From Microbaculum marinisediminis (lineage in GTDB: Bacteria > Pseudomonadota > Alphaproteobacteria > Rhizobiales > Tepidamorphaceae), in contig NZ_JALIDZ010000003.1 of NCBI RefSeq assembly GCF_025397915.1, positions 134,501 through 198,500 on the forward strand: DNA of 64,000 bases, read 5' to 3'. The notes beneath the pieces are model-generated. The model was not told the origin of the DNA, ran no database searches, and saw only the letters and a program-made list of their open reading frames with translations. Positions 54,137 through 63,667 of this stretch are shown in pieces. The first letter of the stretch is position 1, and each line of letters starts with the position of its first letter. The position numbers were made by a program, and so were the translations under genes.

Positions 54137-56620
54137 ATGTCCAGCGAGACCGCATCCTGTTGCAGCCATCATGAACCGGCCGCCAAAACCGGGGCGCCGG
54201 AGGGCAAGGCCGTCGATCCCGTCTGCGGCATGACCGTGACGATCGAGACCGCCAAGCACACCCACGAGCTGGACGGGACCACCTACTATTTCTGCAATCC
54301 GAAGTGCCGAGAGAAGTTCATCGCCGACCCGGACAAGTATCTGAAGGCGACGGACCCGGTGTGCGGGATGTCGGTCACCAAGGCGACGGCGCAGCACACG
54401 CACGAGCACGACGGCACGACCTACTATTTCTGCAATCCGAAGTGCCGCGAGAAATTCATCGCCGATCCGGACAAATACCTGGCTGACGTGCGCCCCGAGG
54501 AGCCGGTGATAGAGGGGGCGATCTACACCTGTCCGATGGATCCGGAGATCCAGCAGGTCGGCCCCGGCACCTGCCCGATCTGCGGCATGGCCCTCGAGCC
54601 GATGATGATCACCGCGGATTCCGGCCCCAATCCGGAACTGATCGATTTCACCCGGCGGTTCTGGATCGGCCTCGTCTTGACGGTGCCGGTGTTCTTTCTG
54701 GAGATGGGCGGGCACGTGCTCGGCCTGCATATCGTGTCGCCGGCGCTTTCCAACTGGATCCAGCTGGTGCTGGCCACGCCGGTGGTGCTGTGGTGCGGCT
54801 GGCCGTTCTTCGAGCGCGGCTGGAAGTCCATCGTCACCCGCAACCTCAACATGTTCACCCTGATCGCCATGGGTACCGGCGTCGCCTGGGTCTATTCGGT
54901 GGTGGCGACGGTGGCGCCCGGCCTGTTCCCGCCGACGTTCCGGGGCGCGGACGGATCGGTCGCGGTCTATTTCGAGGCGGCGGCGGTGATCACCGTGCTG
55001 GTGTTGCTCGGCCAGCTTCTGGAACTGCGGGCGCGCGAGCGCACCGGCGGGGCGATCAAGGCGCTGCTCGACCTCGCGCCGAAGACGGCGCGGCGCATCC
55101 GCGACGACGGCTCGGAAGAGGAGGTGTCGCTCGAGGAGATCGCCATCGGCGATCGGTTGCGCGTGCGGCCGGGCGAGAAGGTTCCGGTGGACGGCGAGGT
55201 CGTCGACGGGCGCTCGGCGCTGGACGAGTCCATGGTCACGGGTGAATCCATGCCGGTTTCCAAGGAGGTCGGCGACGCGGTGATCGGCGGCACGATGAAC
55301 CAGTCCGGCGCCCTTGTGATGCGCGCCGACAGGGTCGGGGTCGACACCATGCTGTCGCGCATCGTGCAGATGGTCGCCGAAGCGCAGCGCAGCCGCGCGC
55401 CGATCCAGCGGCTCGCCGATCAGGTTTCGGGCTGGTTCGTGCCCGTCGTCGTCGCCGTCGCCGTCATCGCCTTCGCGGCGTGGTCGATCTACGGGCCGGA
55501 GCCGCAGTTCACCTTCGCGCTGGTCGCTGCCGTCAGCGTGCTGATCATCGCCTGCCCCTGCGCGCTGGGCCTCGCGACGCCGATGGCGATCATGGTCGGC
55601 GTCGGGCGCGGCGCCAGCGCCGGTGTGCTGATCAAGAACGCCGAGGCGCTGGAGCGCATGGAGAAGGTCGATACGCTGGTGGTCGACAAGACCGGCACGC
55701 TCACGGAGGGCAAGCCGGCGGTCACGGAGGTCGTGACCGACGGGATCGAGGAGGCGGAGCTGCTCAGGCTGGCGGCGAGCGTGGAGCGGTCGAGCGAGCA
55801 TCCGCTGGCCGCGGCCATCGTCGCGGCGGCGGAAGCCAGAGGCATCGTGCTTGCCGACGCCGCGGATTTCGACGCGCCGACGGGCAAGGGGGCGCTCGGA
55901 ACGGTCGACGGCCGCAAGGTGCTGCTCGGCACCGCCGGCTTCCTGAAGGAGCACGGCATCGACGTGGCGCCGCTCGCCGACAGGGCGGACGCCCTGCGCA
56001 AGGACGGCGCGACGGCCATCTTCGCCGGGATCGACGGCAAGGCGGCGGGAGTCGTCGCCATCGCCGACCCGGTCAAGGAGACGACGCCGGCGGCGATCAA
56101 GGCGCTGCACGGCGAAGGCATCCGCATCGTCATGCTGACCGGCGACAATCGCACGACCGCCGAGGCCGTCGCCCGCCGCCTCGGCATCGACGATGTCGAG
56201 GCCGAGGTGCTGCCGGATCAGAAGAGCGCGGTGGTGGAACGGTTCCGCAAGGAGGGCCGCGTGGTCGCGATGGCCGGCGACGGTGTCAACGACGCCCCGG
56301 CGCTCGCCGCCGCCGATATCGGCATCGCCATGGGATCGGGCACCGATGTCGCCATCGAGAGCGCCGGCGTGACGCTGCTGCGGGGCGATCTCAACGGCAT
56401 CGTCAAGGCGCGCCGCCTGAGCCAGGCGACGATGCGCAATATCCGCCAGAACCTGTTCTTCGCCTTCATCTACAACTCGGCGGGCGTGCCGATCGCGGCC
56501 GGCATCCTCTACCCGTTCCTGGGGCTGCTGCTGTCGCCGATGATCGCGGCGGCGGCGATGTCGCTGTCGTCGGTCAGCGTCATCGGCAATTCGCTGCGCC
56601 TGCGGCGGGTGGAGTTGTAG
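54137..56620 (+). CDS. copA: Copper-translocating P1B-ATPase with duplicated YHS domains
   Basis: 827-residue heavy-metal exporter. N-terminal order: Cys/His-rich SCCSHH, two nearly identical YHS domains (27-69 and 73-115), a heavy-metal-binding zinc-ribbon-like motif (YTCPMDPEI ... [10 protein letters not shown], 130-155), then the P1B core. The core has a CPC metal site at 473-475 in [17 protein letters not shown], phosphorylated D517 in DKTGTLT, HP in SSEHPL, and [10 protein letters not shown]. No classical GMTCxxC HMA domain is present. The CPC, the CsoR-type repressor and operators indicate Cu(I) export; silver is also possible. Confidence 0.92.
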   Translation: MSSETASCCSHHEPAAKTGAPEGKAVDPVCGMTVTIETAKHTHELDGTTYYFCNPKCREKFIADPDKYLKATDPVCGMSVTKATAQHTHEHDGTTYYFCNPKCREKFIADPDKYLADVRPEEPVIEGAIYTCPMDPEIQQVGPGTCPICGMALEPMMITADSGPNPELIDFTRRFWIGLVLTVPVFFLEMGGHVLGLHIVSPALSNWIQLVLATPVVLWCGWPFFERGWKSIVTRNLNMFTLIAMGTGVAWVYSVVATVAPGLFPPTFRGADGSVAVYFEAAAVITVLVLLGQLLELRARERTGGAIKALLDLAPKTARRIRDDGSEEEVSLEEIAIGDRLRVRPGEKVPVDGEVVDGRSALDESMVTGESMPVSKEVGDAVIGGTMNQSGALVMRADRVGVDTMLSRIVQMVAEAQRSRAPIQRLADQVSGWFVPVVVAVAVIAFAAWSIYGPEPQFTFALVAAVSVLIIACPCALGLATPMAIMVGVGRGASAGVLIKNAEALERMEKVDTLVVDKTGTLTEGKPAVTEVVTDGIEEAELLRLAASVERSSEHPLAAAIVAAAEARGIVLADAADFDAPTGKGALGTVDGRKVLLGTAGFLKEHGIDVAPLADRADALRKDGATAIFAGIDGKAAGVVAIADPVKETTPAAIKALHGEGIRIVMLTGDNRTTAEAVARRLGIDDVEAEVLPDQKSAVVERFRKEGRVVAMAGDGVNDAPALAAADIGIAMGSGTDVAIESAGVTLLRGDLNGIVKARRLSQATMRNIRQNLFFAFIYNSAGVPIAAGILYPFLGLLLSPMIAAAAMSLSSVSVIGNSLRLRRVEL
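54215..54481 (+). repeat. Internal tandem duplication encoding two YHS domains
   Basis: Period 138 bp: units start at 54215 and 54353. The second half of each unit is almost identical at DNA level; the [19 protein letters not shown] segment is the same in both. Confidence 0.85.
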
Positions 56621-56637
56621 CTGCTTCGCCTCTGCCG

Positions 56638-56662
56638 GATGCCCGGGCGCGACCCGGGCATC
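56638..56662. terminator. Hairpin between convergent copA and the ChaC-like gene
   Basis: GATGCCCGGG-CGCGA-CCCGGGCATC is a perfect 10-bp stem. It lies shortly after the copA stop; no immediate T-run, so possibly a bidirectional or Rho-assisted end. Confidence 0.5.
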
Positions 56663-56725
56663 TCGCGGCGCGCGTCCGAGCGTTTTTAGTGAGGCCGGAG
56701 ACGACGTGCGACCGTCGGCACAGGC

Positions 56726-57436
56726 TCACTCCGCCGGGGCGTCCAGTCCGTGATCCTCGGCGATGCGCCTGGCCACCAGCTGCTGCAGGTGCCAGAGGTG
56801 GCGGTCGTGGATGCCGAGTTCTTCCAGGTGCGCGACCGTGTTGTATAGGTATTCGGCGCAGGAGCCGATGTGGCCGCAGGCGCGCGCCAGCATGGTCACC
56901 GTCTCCTCGATCGGCAGGCGGCCGACATAGCCCGGACCCTCGCGGTTCATCACGAAGGCGAGCGCCGGCACCGGCCCCTTGTCGGTCTGCGCCGCCACCC
57001 AGCGGGCCAGATTGTTCGACGGGCGCATGCGCATTTCGCGCTCCAGCAGCTTGCGAAGCTGTTCCTCCATGGCGTCGTGGTCGAGGCGGAATATGACGCC
57101 CTTGCACTGGCCGCCCCGGTCGAGCGCCATCATCAGGCCGGGCTGTTCCGGTGTGGCGCGCCATTGGCGCATGTGGAGGCAGAACGAGCGGTGATAGCCG
57201 CGGATCGTCGCGATCCGCCGTTCCAGGTGCTCGACCTCCGGCTTCCAGATCAGCGAGCCCGAGGCGAACAGCCAGAACTCGTCGGTTTCCGGGCGCTGGG
57301 CCAGCAGGTCGTCGATGATCGCCTGGTATTCTTCGTCCGTCCGGTACGTATAGGCCGGATCGAGACCCTTGTACTCGATGTCCCGGTGCACGCGGGCGAC
57401 ATGATCGGGTGTCAGTGCCATCCGGCGGGGCGGCAT
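56726..57436 (-). CDS. ChaC-like gamma-glutamylcyclotransferase
   Basis: 236 residues. The BtrG/gamma-GCT fold signature FASGSLIWKPEVEH (equivalent to YGSL) sits near 57-70, and the catalytic glutamate lies in NREGPGYVG. ChaC enzymes cleave glutathione to 5-oxoproline and Cys-Gly in the cytoplasm. The longest start at 57436 has GGAGAGGA upstream at about 9 bases. It is divergent from opgD with 154 bp between starts. Confidence 0.88.
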   Translation of the reverse strand: MPPRRMALTPDHVARVHRDIEYKGLDPAYTYRTDEEYQAIIDDLLAQRPETDEFWLFASGSLIWKPEVEHLERRIATIRGYHRSFCLHMRQWRATPEQPGLMMALDRGGQCKGVIFRLDHDAMEEQLRKLLEREMRMRPSNNLARWVAAQTDKGPVPALAFVMNREGPGYVGRLPIEETVTMLARACGHIGSCAEYLYNTVAHLEELGIHDRHLWHLQQLVARRIAEDHGLDAPAE

Positions 57437-57590
57437 CGAAAAACGTCCTCTCCTGCGACGAAAACCAAGTGGATCTGTCGGCGAACTGCGTTCACATCTG
57501 TTGAAGCGCCCCTTGAATTGCCACGGCTGCCATCAAAATTCCACCTTCCGGACCGATCAGCATGGCATTCAAAACGGATCGTGGACCGCC

Positions 57591-59156
57591 ATGAGCAAAC
57601 AATTTTCCCGTCGCGAGGTGCTGGCCGGCGGACTTGCGGCCGGCGCGCTGGCTTTCCTGCCGGGGCTCGCCGCAGCCGCAACGGACCCGCGCGCGCGCTT
57701 CGGATCGGCAAAGCCGTTTTCCTTCGACGCGTTGAAGGCACGGGCCGAGGCGCTTGCCGCCAAACCCTATGAGGGGCCCGAGATTCGGGCCGGTGACGTC
57801 CTCGAGACGGTCGATTTCGATGCGCACCAGCAGATCCGCTTCAGGGACGAGGCGACGATGTGGGGCGAGGCGGGCAACGAGCCGGGCGTCCGGTTCTTCC
57901 ACCTCGGCCGCTATTTCAAAGCGCCGGTGAAGATCCATGCCGTCGAGAAGGGCGAGGCGCGCGAACTGCTCTATTCGCCCGACTATTTCGACATGCCGGC
58001 CGATCACGCGGCCCGCGACCTGCCCGAGGATATCGGCTTCGCCGGCTTCCGCGTCATGGCGCCCGGCGGCAAGACAGACTGGCTGGCGGTTCTCGGCGCC
58101 TCCTATTTCCGCACCTCCGGGCCGCTCGACCAGTACGGGCTGTCGGCGCGCGGCATCGCCATCGATACGGCGGCCTCGAAGCCGGAGGAGTTCCCCCGGT
58201 TCACCGAGTTCTGGCTGGAGCGCGACGGGGCCGGCGGGCTGATCGCCTATGCCCTGCTCGACGGGCCGAGCCTTTCCGGCGCCTACCGGATCGTCAGCAA
58301 TGCGCCGAACACGGGCATCGTCCAGGATGTCGACTGCGCGCTGTTCACCCGCACGGCGATCGAGAAGCTCGGGGTGGCGCCGCTGACCAGCATGTTCTGG
58401 TATTCGGAAACCAATCGCGAGGACGCGAAGGACTGGCGGCCGGAAGTTCACGATTCCGACGGGCTCGCCATCTGGACCGGCTCCGGCGAGCGCATCTGGC
58501 GGCCGCTCGACAACCCGTCTCGCGTCGTCACCAACGCGTTCCTGGACACCAATCCCCGCGGTTTCGGCCTGATGCAGCGTGACCGCGACTTCGACAACTA
58601 TCAGGACGACGGCGTTTTCTACGAGAAGCGCGCCAGCGTCTGGGTCGAGCCGATCGGTACGTGGGGCGAGGGCTCGGTACAACTCGTCGAGATCCCGACC
58701 GACGACGAGATCCACGACAATATCGTCGCCTTCTGGGTGCCGCGCGCGCCGGTCGAGGCCGGGCAGTCCTTCGATTTCGCCTACCGTCTGCACTGGGTCG
58801 CCGACCAGCCCTATCCCGCGCCGGTCGCCCGGATCGTGGCGACGCGGATCGGCATGGGCGGGATTCCCGGCCAGCCGCGTCCGCCCGGCGTGCGCAAGTT
58901 CGCCATCGACCTGGAAGGCCCGGCCTTCGAGGGCCTCGACCGGTCGAGCGGTGTCGAGGTCGTCATCGATGCGAGCCGCGGCAGTGTGAGCAACGAAGTC
59001 GCCTATCCGGTGGTGGGAACCGACCGTTGGCGGGTGCTCTTCGACCTGGAGGCGACCGGGCACGACCCCGTCAACCTACGCATGTTCGTGCGCCTGGATG
59101 ACAAGGCGTTGAGCGAAACCTGGATCTACCAGTTCTTCCCGACGGCGCTGGCCTGA
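57591..59156 (+). CDS. opgD: Periplasmic glucan biosynthesis protein OpgD/OpgG (Tat-exported)
   Basis: 521 residues from ATG 57591. A twin-arginine signal (SRREVLAGGLAAGALAFLPG (20), cleaved near AAA) favours OpgD-type, since OpgG uses Sec. The MdoG-fold core shows RFRDEATMWGE, EFPRFTEFWLERDG, GFGLMQRDRDFDNYQDDG and the C-terminal immunoglobulin-like domain. It helps shape osmoregulated periplasmic glucans. The OpgH synthase is not in the window. Confidence 0.93.
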   Translation: MSKQFSRREVLAGGLAAGALAFLPGLAAAATDPRARFGSAKPFSFDALKARAEALAAKPYEGPEIRAGDVLETVDFDAHQQIRFRDEATMWGEAGNEPGVRFFHLGRYFKAPVKIHAVEKGEARELLYSPDYFDMPADHAARDLPEDIGFAGFRVMAPGGKTDWLAVLGASYFRTSGPLDQYGLSARGIAIDTAASKPEEFPRFTEFWLERDGAGGLIAYALLDGPSLSGAYRIVSNAPNTGIVQDVDCALFTRTAIEKLGVAPLTSMFWYSETNREDAKDWRPEVHDSDGLAIWTGSGERIWRPLDNPSRVVTNAFLDTNPRGFGLMQRDRDFDNYQDDGVFYEKRASVWVEPIGTWGEGSVQLVEIPTDDEIHDNIVAFWVPRAPVEAGQSFDFAYRLHWVADQPYPAPVARIVATRIGMGGIPGQPRPPGVRKFAIDLEGPAFEGLDRSSGVEVVIDASRGSVSNEVAYPVVGTDRWRVLFDLEATGHDPVNLRMFVRLDDKALSETWIYQFFPTALA

Positions 59157-59174
59157 CCGGTCCGTAGTCGCGGG

Positions 59175-59210
59175 CCGCATGACAGCCGCGATCCGCATGA
59201 CAGGCGTGAT
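59175..59210 (+). repeat. 18-bp tandem repeat before the amidase gene
   Basis: CCGCATGACAGCCGCGAT and CCGCATGACAGGCGTGAT adjoin with two mismatches. Noncoding; function unknown. Confidence 0.7.
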
Positions 59211-59255
59211 CTCCGGCACTAAGGTCTCCCGGCCAAGACGCGAGGGAGGCCGCAG

Positions 59256-60458
59256 GTGCTCATTCAGGACGATCCGCTCGGCGCGTTCATGCGCTATCCC
59301 CCCGTTCCCGTAGCGCATGCGGAAGCCGGGCCGCTGTCCGGCCTGACAATGGGCGTCAAGGACCTGTTCGAGGTCGCCGGCTATCCGACGGGCTGCGGCA
59401 ATCCGGCGAAGCTCGCCGGATCATCCATAGCGGCGAAGACTGCGCCGGTAGTGCAGGCGCTGCTCGATGCGGGGGCGGATTTCGTCGGCAAGACCATCAC
59501 CGACGAACTCGCCTTCAGCCTGCAGGGGCAGAACGCGCATTACGGCACGCCGGTGAATTCGGCGGCGCCCGATCGCATTCCCGGCGGGTCTTCGTCCGGC
59601 TCGGCGTCGGCGACCGCGGGCGGCCTCGTCGATTTCGCGCTCGGCACCGATACGGGCGGCTCGGTGCGCGCGCCGGCCAGCTATTGCGGCCTGTTCGGCC
59701 TCAGGCCGACGCATGGGCGCATCGATATTTCCGGCTGCATGCCGCTTGCGCCGAGCTACGACACGGTCGGCTGGTTCGCCCGAGACGCGGGGACGTTTGC
59801 GCGCGTCGGCGACATTGTCCTTGGCGAGGACAGCGCGAAACTGCCCGATGGCTGGCCGGTTTTCCTGAGCGACGCGTTCGATCTGATGATCGACGAGGAG
59901 ACCAGGGCGGCGTTTCTGCCCGTCCTGGCGAAGGCGGAAGCGGTTATCGGCGAGACCGAGCACGGCCGGGTTGCCCCCCGGCATATCGCCCCCCGGGGGC
60001 TTGCCGACTGGCTGCTGGTATTCCGCACGACGCAGGCCTCCGAGATCTGGGATACGCACGGGGCCTGGATCGAGAGCCACGATCCGCAGTTCGGGCCCGG
60101 CGTGCGCGACCGCTTCGACTGGGCGCGGCGGATCAATCGCGACGAGACCGCGAAAGCCCAGGCGTGGGCGCTGCGTGCGAAGCTACGCCAGCATGTGCGC
60201 GCCCTTGCGGCGGCACGGCTGCTGGTGCTTCCGACGGTTCCCGCGATAGCGCCACTGTGCGCGACGCCGGTCTCCGAACTTGAGATTTTCCGCGACCGGG
60301 CGCTGTCGATCCTGTGCATTGCCGGCATCGGCTGTTTGCCGCAGGTCAACATCCCGCTGGCGACGCATCACGGCGCGCCGCTTGGCCTGTCCATCATCGG
60401 CCCGGCCGGCAGCGATCGCGCGCTGGTGGGCCTGGCCGGCAAGATCGCGGCCGGCTAA
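59256..60458 (+). CDS. Amidase-signature family hydrolase
   Basis: 400 residues from GTG 59256, preceded by GAGGGAGG at 6 bp. Catalytic Ser-cisSer-Lys triad: K35 in MGVKDLF, cis-serine in PGGSSSGSA (about 112), nucleophile S136 in TDTGGSVRAPA. The length (about 400) and the start resemble AtzF/allophanate-hydrolase-like and generic amidases; substrate unknown. It is convergent with the gamma-glutamyltransferase gene, overlapping by 4 bp. Confidence 0.9.
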   Translation: MLIQDDPLGAFMRYPPVPVAHAEAGPLSGLTMGVKDLFEVAGYPTGCGNPAKLAGSSIAAKTAPVVQALLDAGADFVGKTITDELAFSLQGQNAHYGTPVNSAAPDRIPGGSSSGSASATAGGLVDFALGTDTGGSVRAPASYCGLFGLRPTHGRIDISGCMPLAPSYDTVGWFARDAGTFARVGDIVLGEDSAKLPDGWPVFLSDAFDLMIDEETRAAFLPVLAKAEAVIGETEHGRVAPRHIAPRGLADWLLVFRTTQASEIWDTHGAWIESHDPQFGPGVRDRFDWARRINRDETAKAQAWALRAKLRQHVRALAAARLLVLPTVPAIAPLCATPVSELEIFRDRALSILCIAGIGCLPQVNIPLATHHGAPLGLSIIGPAGSDRALVGLAGKIAAG

Positions 60459-62212
60459 TCCCCCATCGCCGCGCCTTCGCGGCGGGGGTCGGAGGCGCCG
60501 GCGAGCTTGCCGCCGCCGACGGCGATGATGTTGAGGCCGCTGGTCATGTCGGCGGTCTTGGCCGGCCCGCCGAACGCTTCCATCGCCGCGACCCACCGGT
60601 CGGCGCCGGTGACGTCCTCGACCTCGAAGGGGCCGTTGCGGCTGGCGAAATTGAACAGCGCGGCGGCGGCCTGCGGGTCGTAGCCCCAGTCGACCATGGC
60701 GATGATCGCCTTGACCACGTAGCCGATGATGCGGCTGCCGCCGGGCGAACCGAGGATCATCGCAAGCTTGCCGTTCTCGTCGAACACCATGGTCGGCGCC
60801 ATCGAGGAGCGCGGCCGCTTTCCGGCCTCGACGCGATTGGCGATCGGCCGGCCCTCCGCGTCGGCCGGGGCGAAGGAGAAGTCGGTCAGCTCGTTGTTGA
60901 GGAGAAAGCCGCGCACGAACAGCCGCGAGCCGAAGGCGGATTCGATCGAGGCGGTCATCGAGACGGCATTGCCGTCTGCATCGATGACGGAGACCTGCGT
61001 CGTGCCCGGCGCTTCCTTGGTGCCGTCCCTGCCGGGGGAGGGGGCGGCCGAGGCCGGCGGATTTCCGGGCTCGCGGACGCCGCCGGCCTTGGCCGGATCG
61101 ATCAGGGCCGATCGCTCGGCGAGATAGTCCGGGTTCATCAGTCCGGCAGGCACGGTCACGAAGTCGGGATCGGCGACATAGCGATTGCGGTCCGCAAAGG
61201 CGAGGTTTCCGGCCTCGCCGATCAGGTGCAGGGCCTCCGGCGTCGGCGTCTTGCCTAGGTCGAAGCGCTCGAGCATCCGAAGCGTCATGGCAACGGCGAG
61301 GCCGCCGGACGACGGCGGGCCCATACCGCAGATCTTGTAGCCGCGATAGTCGCCGCAGACGGCCGGTCGCTCGATGGCGCGATAGTTGCCGATATCGTCC
61401 GTCGTCATGTCGCCGGGATTGCGCCAGGCGTTGGTGACGGCGCCGACGATGTCTTCGGCGATCTCTCCCGAATAGAAGGCCTCCGGGCCGCCATCGGCGA
61501 TGCGCTGCAACGTGTCGGCATAGGCCTGGTTCTCGATCACCTGGCCGAGCAGGGGAGCGGCGCCGTCGGGATCGAGGAAATAGTCCTGCGCCTGCGGCGA
61601 GAAGGCGTCTTCCCCCATGCCCGCGACCAGCATGGCGAGGCGCGGGGAGACGCCGAAGCCGCCGTTCGCCAGGCCGATCGCGTCGTCGAACAGGCGTGCC
61701 CACGGCAGTTTGCCATGCTCGGCATGGACGTCGTGCAGCATCGCCACGAGCCCGGGCACGCCGACCGAAAGGCCGCCCGGCACCATCTGCGGCCACGGGT
61801 CGGGCTTGCCCTCGGCGTTCAGGAAGCGCTCCGGCGTGGCGGCGGCCGGCGCGGTCTCGCGCCCGTCCCAGCTTGTCAGCGCCCTGGCCTCTTCGTCCCA
61901 GTGCAGCAGGAAGGCGCCGCCGCCCAGGCCCGCCGATTGCGGCTCGACGAGACCGAGCACCATCATCGCCGCGATCGCCGCATCCGCCGCGCTGCCGCCG
62001 TTGCGCAAGGCGCGGAGCCCGGCGAGAGACGCCAGCGGGTGGGCCGCGACGACCATCTGCCGGTCCGCCTCGACGGGCGCCCGCGCCACGCCGACGCTTG
62101 CCGGCTCGGGCGCCGCCCGGCTGAGGGTATCGGCCGAGGCCGGCGTCCAGAACAGAGCGGTCGCCGTCGCGATCAGACCGATGGCGAGGGAGGGGCGAAT
62201 GTATCGCAGCAT
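60455..62212 (-). CDS. ggt: Gamma-glutamyltransferase
   Basis: 585-residue Ntn-hydrolase precursor. Sec signal residues 1-27 (PASAD). The autocatalytic cleavage threonine is T404 in PGTTQVSVIDADGNAVS, giving a large subunit of about 376 and a small one of about 182 residues. PPSSGG and GSPGGSRI are other family markers. It transfers or hydrolyses gamma-glutamyl groups of glutathione and related peptides in the periplasm. An insert rich in Pro/Ala (NPPASAAPSPGRDG) lies just before the cleavage point. Confidence 0.93.
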   Translation of the reverse strand: MLRYIRPSLAIGLIATATALFWTPASADTLSRAAPEPASVGVARAPVEADRQMVVAAHPLASLAGLRALRNGGSAADAAIAAMMVLGLVEPQSAGLGGGAFLLHWDEEARALTSWDGRETAPAAATPERFLNAEGKPDPWPQMVPGGLSVGVPGLVAMLHDVHAEHGKLPWARLFDDAIGLANGGFGVSPRLAMLVAGMGEDAFSPQAQDYFLDPDGAAPLLGQVIENQAYADTLQRIADGGPEAFYSGEIAEDIVGAVTNAWRNPGDMTTDDIGNYRAIERPAVCGDYRGYKICGMGPPSSGGLAVAMTLRMLERFDLGKTPTPEALHLIGEAGNLAFADRNRYVADPDFVTVPAGLMNPDYLAERSALIDPAKAGGVREPGNPPASAAPSPGRDGTKEAPGTTQVSVIDADGNAVSMTASIESAFGSRLFVRGFLLNNELTDFSFAPADAEGRPIANRVEAGKRPRSSMAPTMVFDENGKLAMILGSPGGSRIIGYVVKAIIAMVDWGYDPQAAAALFNFASRNGPFEVEDVTGADRWVAAMEAFGGPAKTADMTSGLNIIAVGGGKLAGASDPRREGAAMGD

Positions 62213-62308
62213 AGAAGTGGCCCTTTACAGCAGCGCGATCCGGAATCCGCTGCTAGGCTAAGCGAGCGCACCGGTTTTGGCGAACGAAACGAAGAGGGAA
62301 TTCTGGCG

Positions 62309-63667
62309 ATGCCCGAGGGCACGACTTCTCACAGCCACGTCTTCCACCGCGATCTGAAGGCGACCTATCCCGTTGCCGTTACCGGCGAGGGCGGGTGGAT
62401 CATCGATCGTGAAGGAAGACGCTATCTCGACGCGTCCGGCGGGGCGGCTGTTTCCTGCCTCGGCCATCTGCACCCGCGCGTGGTCAGGGCGATTCAGCAG
62501 CAGGCCGGCACGCTGGAATTCGCGCATACCGCGTTTTTTACCTCGGAGCCGGCGGAGGAACTGGCGGATTTCCTCGTCTCGCGGGCGCCGAAGGGCTTCG
62601 GCCGGGTCTATTTCGTCTCCGGCGGCTCGGAAGCCAACGAGATGGCGCTGAAGCTGGCCCGGCAGATCCATGTCGAACGCGGCGAGCCGAAACGGGCGCA
62701 CAACATCGCCCGCGAACAGTCCTACCACGGCAACACCCTCGGCGTTCTGGCGCTGGGCGGGAATCCGGCGCGCAAGGAGCTCTACGCGCCGCTGCTCGGC
62801 CTGCCGGTCAGCCATATCGTTCCCTGCTACGCCTATCGCCACAGGCGAGAGGGAGAAAGCGACGAGGCCTACGGCCTGCGCGCCGCAAAAGCCCTGGAAG
62901 ACGAGATCCTGAAGGTCGGGCCGGACACCGTCTCCGCCTTCTTCGCCGAGACCGTGGTCGGTGCGACGGCGGGCGCGGTTGCGCCGGCGCCGGGCTATTT
63001 CCGCGAGATCCGGCGTATCTGCGACACCTACGGAGTGCTCCTGGTGCTCGACGAGGTGATGAGTGGTATGGGGCGCACCGGTACGCTCTATGCCTGCGAG
63101 CAGGACGGCGTCGTGCCGGACATGATCACCACCGCCAAGGGACTCGGCGCCGGTCACCAGCCGATCGGCGCGACGCTGGTGCGCGAGGACCTGGCCCGGG
63201 TGATCGAAAGACATGACGGCGTGTTCCGGCACGGTCACACCTATATCGGCCATCCGATCGCCTGCGCCGCCGCGCTGGAAACGCAGAAGGTGATCGAGGA
63301 CGAGGGGCTGCTGGAGCGCGTCAGAACGGCGGGCGAGATGTTCCAGGACATGCTCGTCGATCGCTTCGGCCAGCACGCCAATGTCGGCGACATCCGCGGA
63401 CGTGGCTTCTTCCGCGCCGTCGAACTCGTCGCGGACCGGGAGAGCAAGGCGCCGTTCCCGCGCGCCAAGGGGCTGGCCGGCCGCATCAAGACGCACGCGA
63501 TGGCGGGCGGGCTCGTCTGCTACCCGGGCAACGGCACCGCCGACGGCATCGACGGCGACCACGTATTGCTGGCGCCGCCGTTCATCATGTCGGACGACGA
63601 GTTGGCGATGGTGGTCGACCGGCTGGAGGCGGCGATCGCCGCATCGCTCGCCGAGGTTCGGGCGTGA
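62309..63667 (+). CDS. Class III PLP-dependent aminotransferase
   Basis: 452 residues. Fold-type I, class III: SGGSEANEMALKLARQIH, the PLP aspartate in LVLDEVMSGMGRTG, and the Schiff-base lysine in TTAKGLGAGHQPIG. Typical substrates are omega-amino acids or beta-amino acids with pyruvate or 2-oxoglutarate. Its stop overlaps the GTG of the following BKACE gene (GTGA), suggesting that its oxo product is handled by that enzyme. ATG 62309 has AGAGGGA upstream. Confidence 0.91.
   Translation: MPEGTTSHSHVFHRDLKATYPVAVTGEGGWIIDREGRRYLDASGGAAVSCLGHLHPRVVRAIQQQAGTLEFAHTAFFTSEPAEELADFLVSRAPKGFGRVYFVSGGSEANEMALKLARQIHVERGEPKRAHNIAREQSYHGNTLGVLALGGNPARKELYAPLLGLPVSHIVPCYAYRHRREGESDEAYGLRAAKALEDEILKVGPDTVSAFFAETVVGATAGAVAPAPGYFREIRRICDTYGVLLVLDEVMSGMGRTGTLYACEQDGVVPDMITTAKGLGAGHQPIGATLVREDLARVIERHDGVFRHGHTYIGHPIACAAALETQKVIEDEGLLERVRTAGEMFQDMLVDRFGQHANVGDIRGRGFFRAVELVADRESKAPFPRAKGLAGRIKTHAMAGGLVCYPGNGTADGIDGDHVLLAPPFIMSDDELAMVVDRLEAAIAASLAEVRA

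Noticed and set aside
54077-56110. Minus-strand open frame of 677 codons
   Set aside because: Shadow of copA; it would also cross the operator region.
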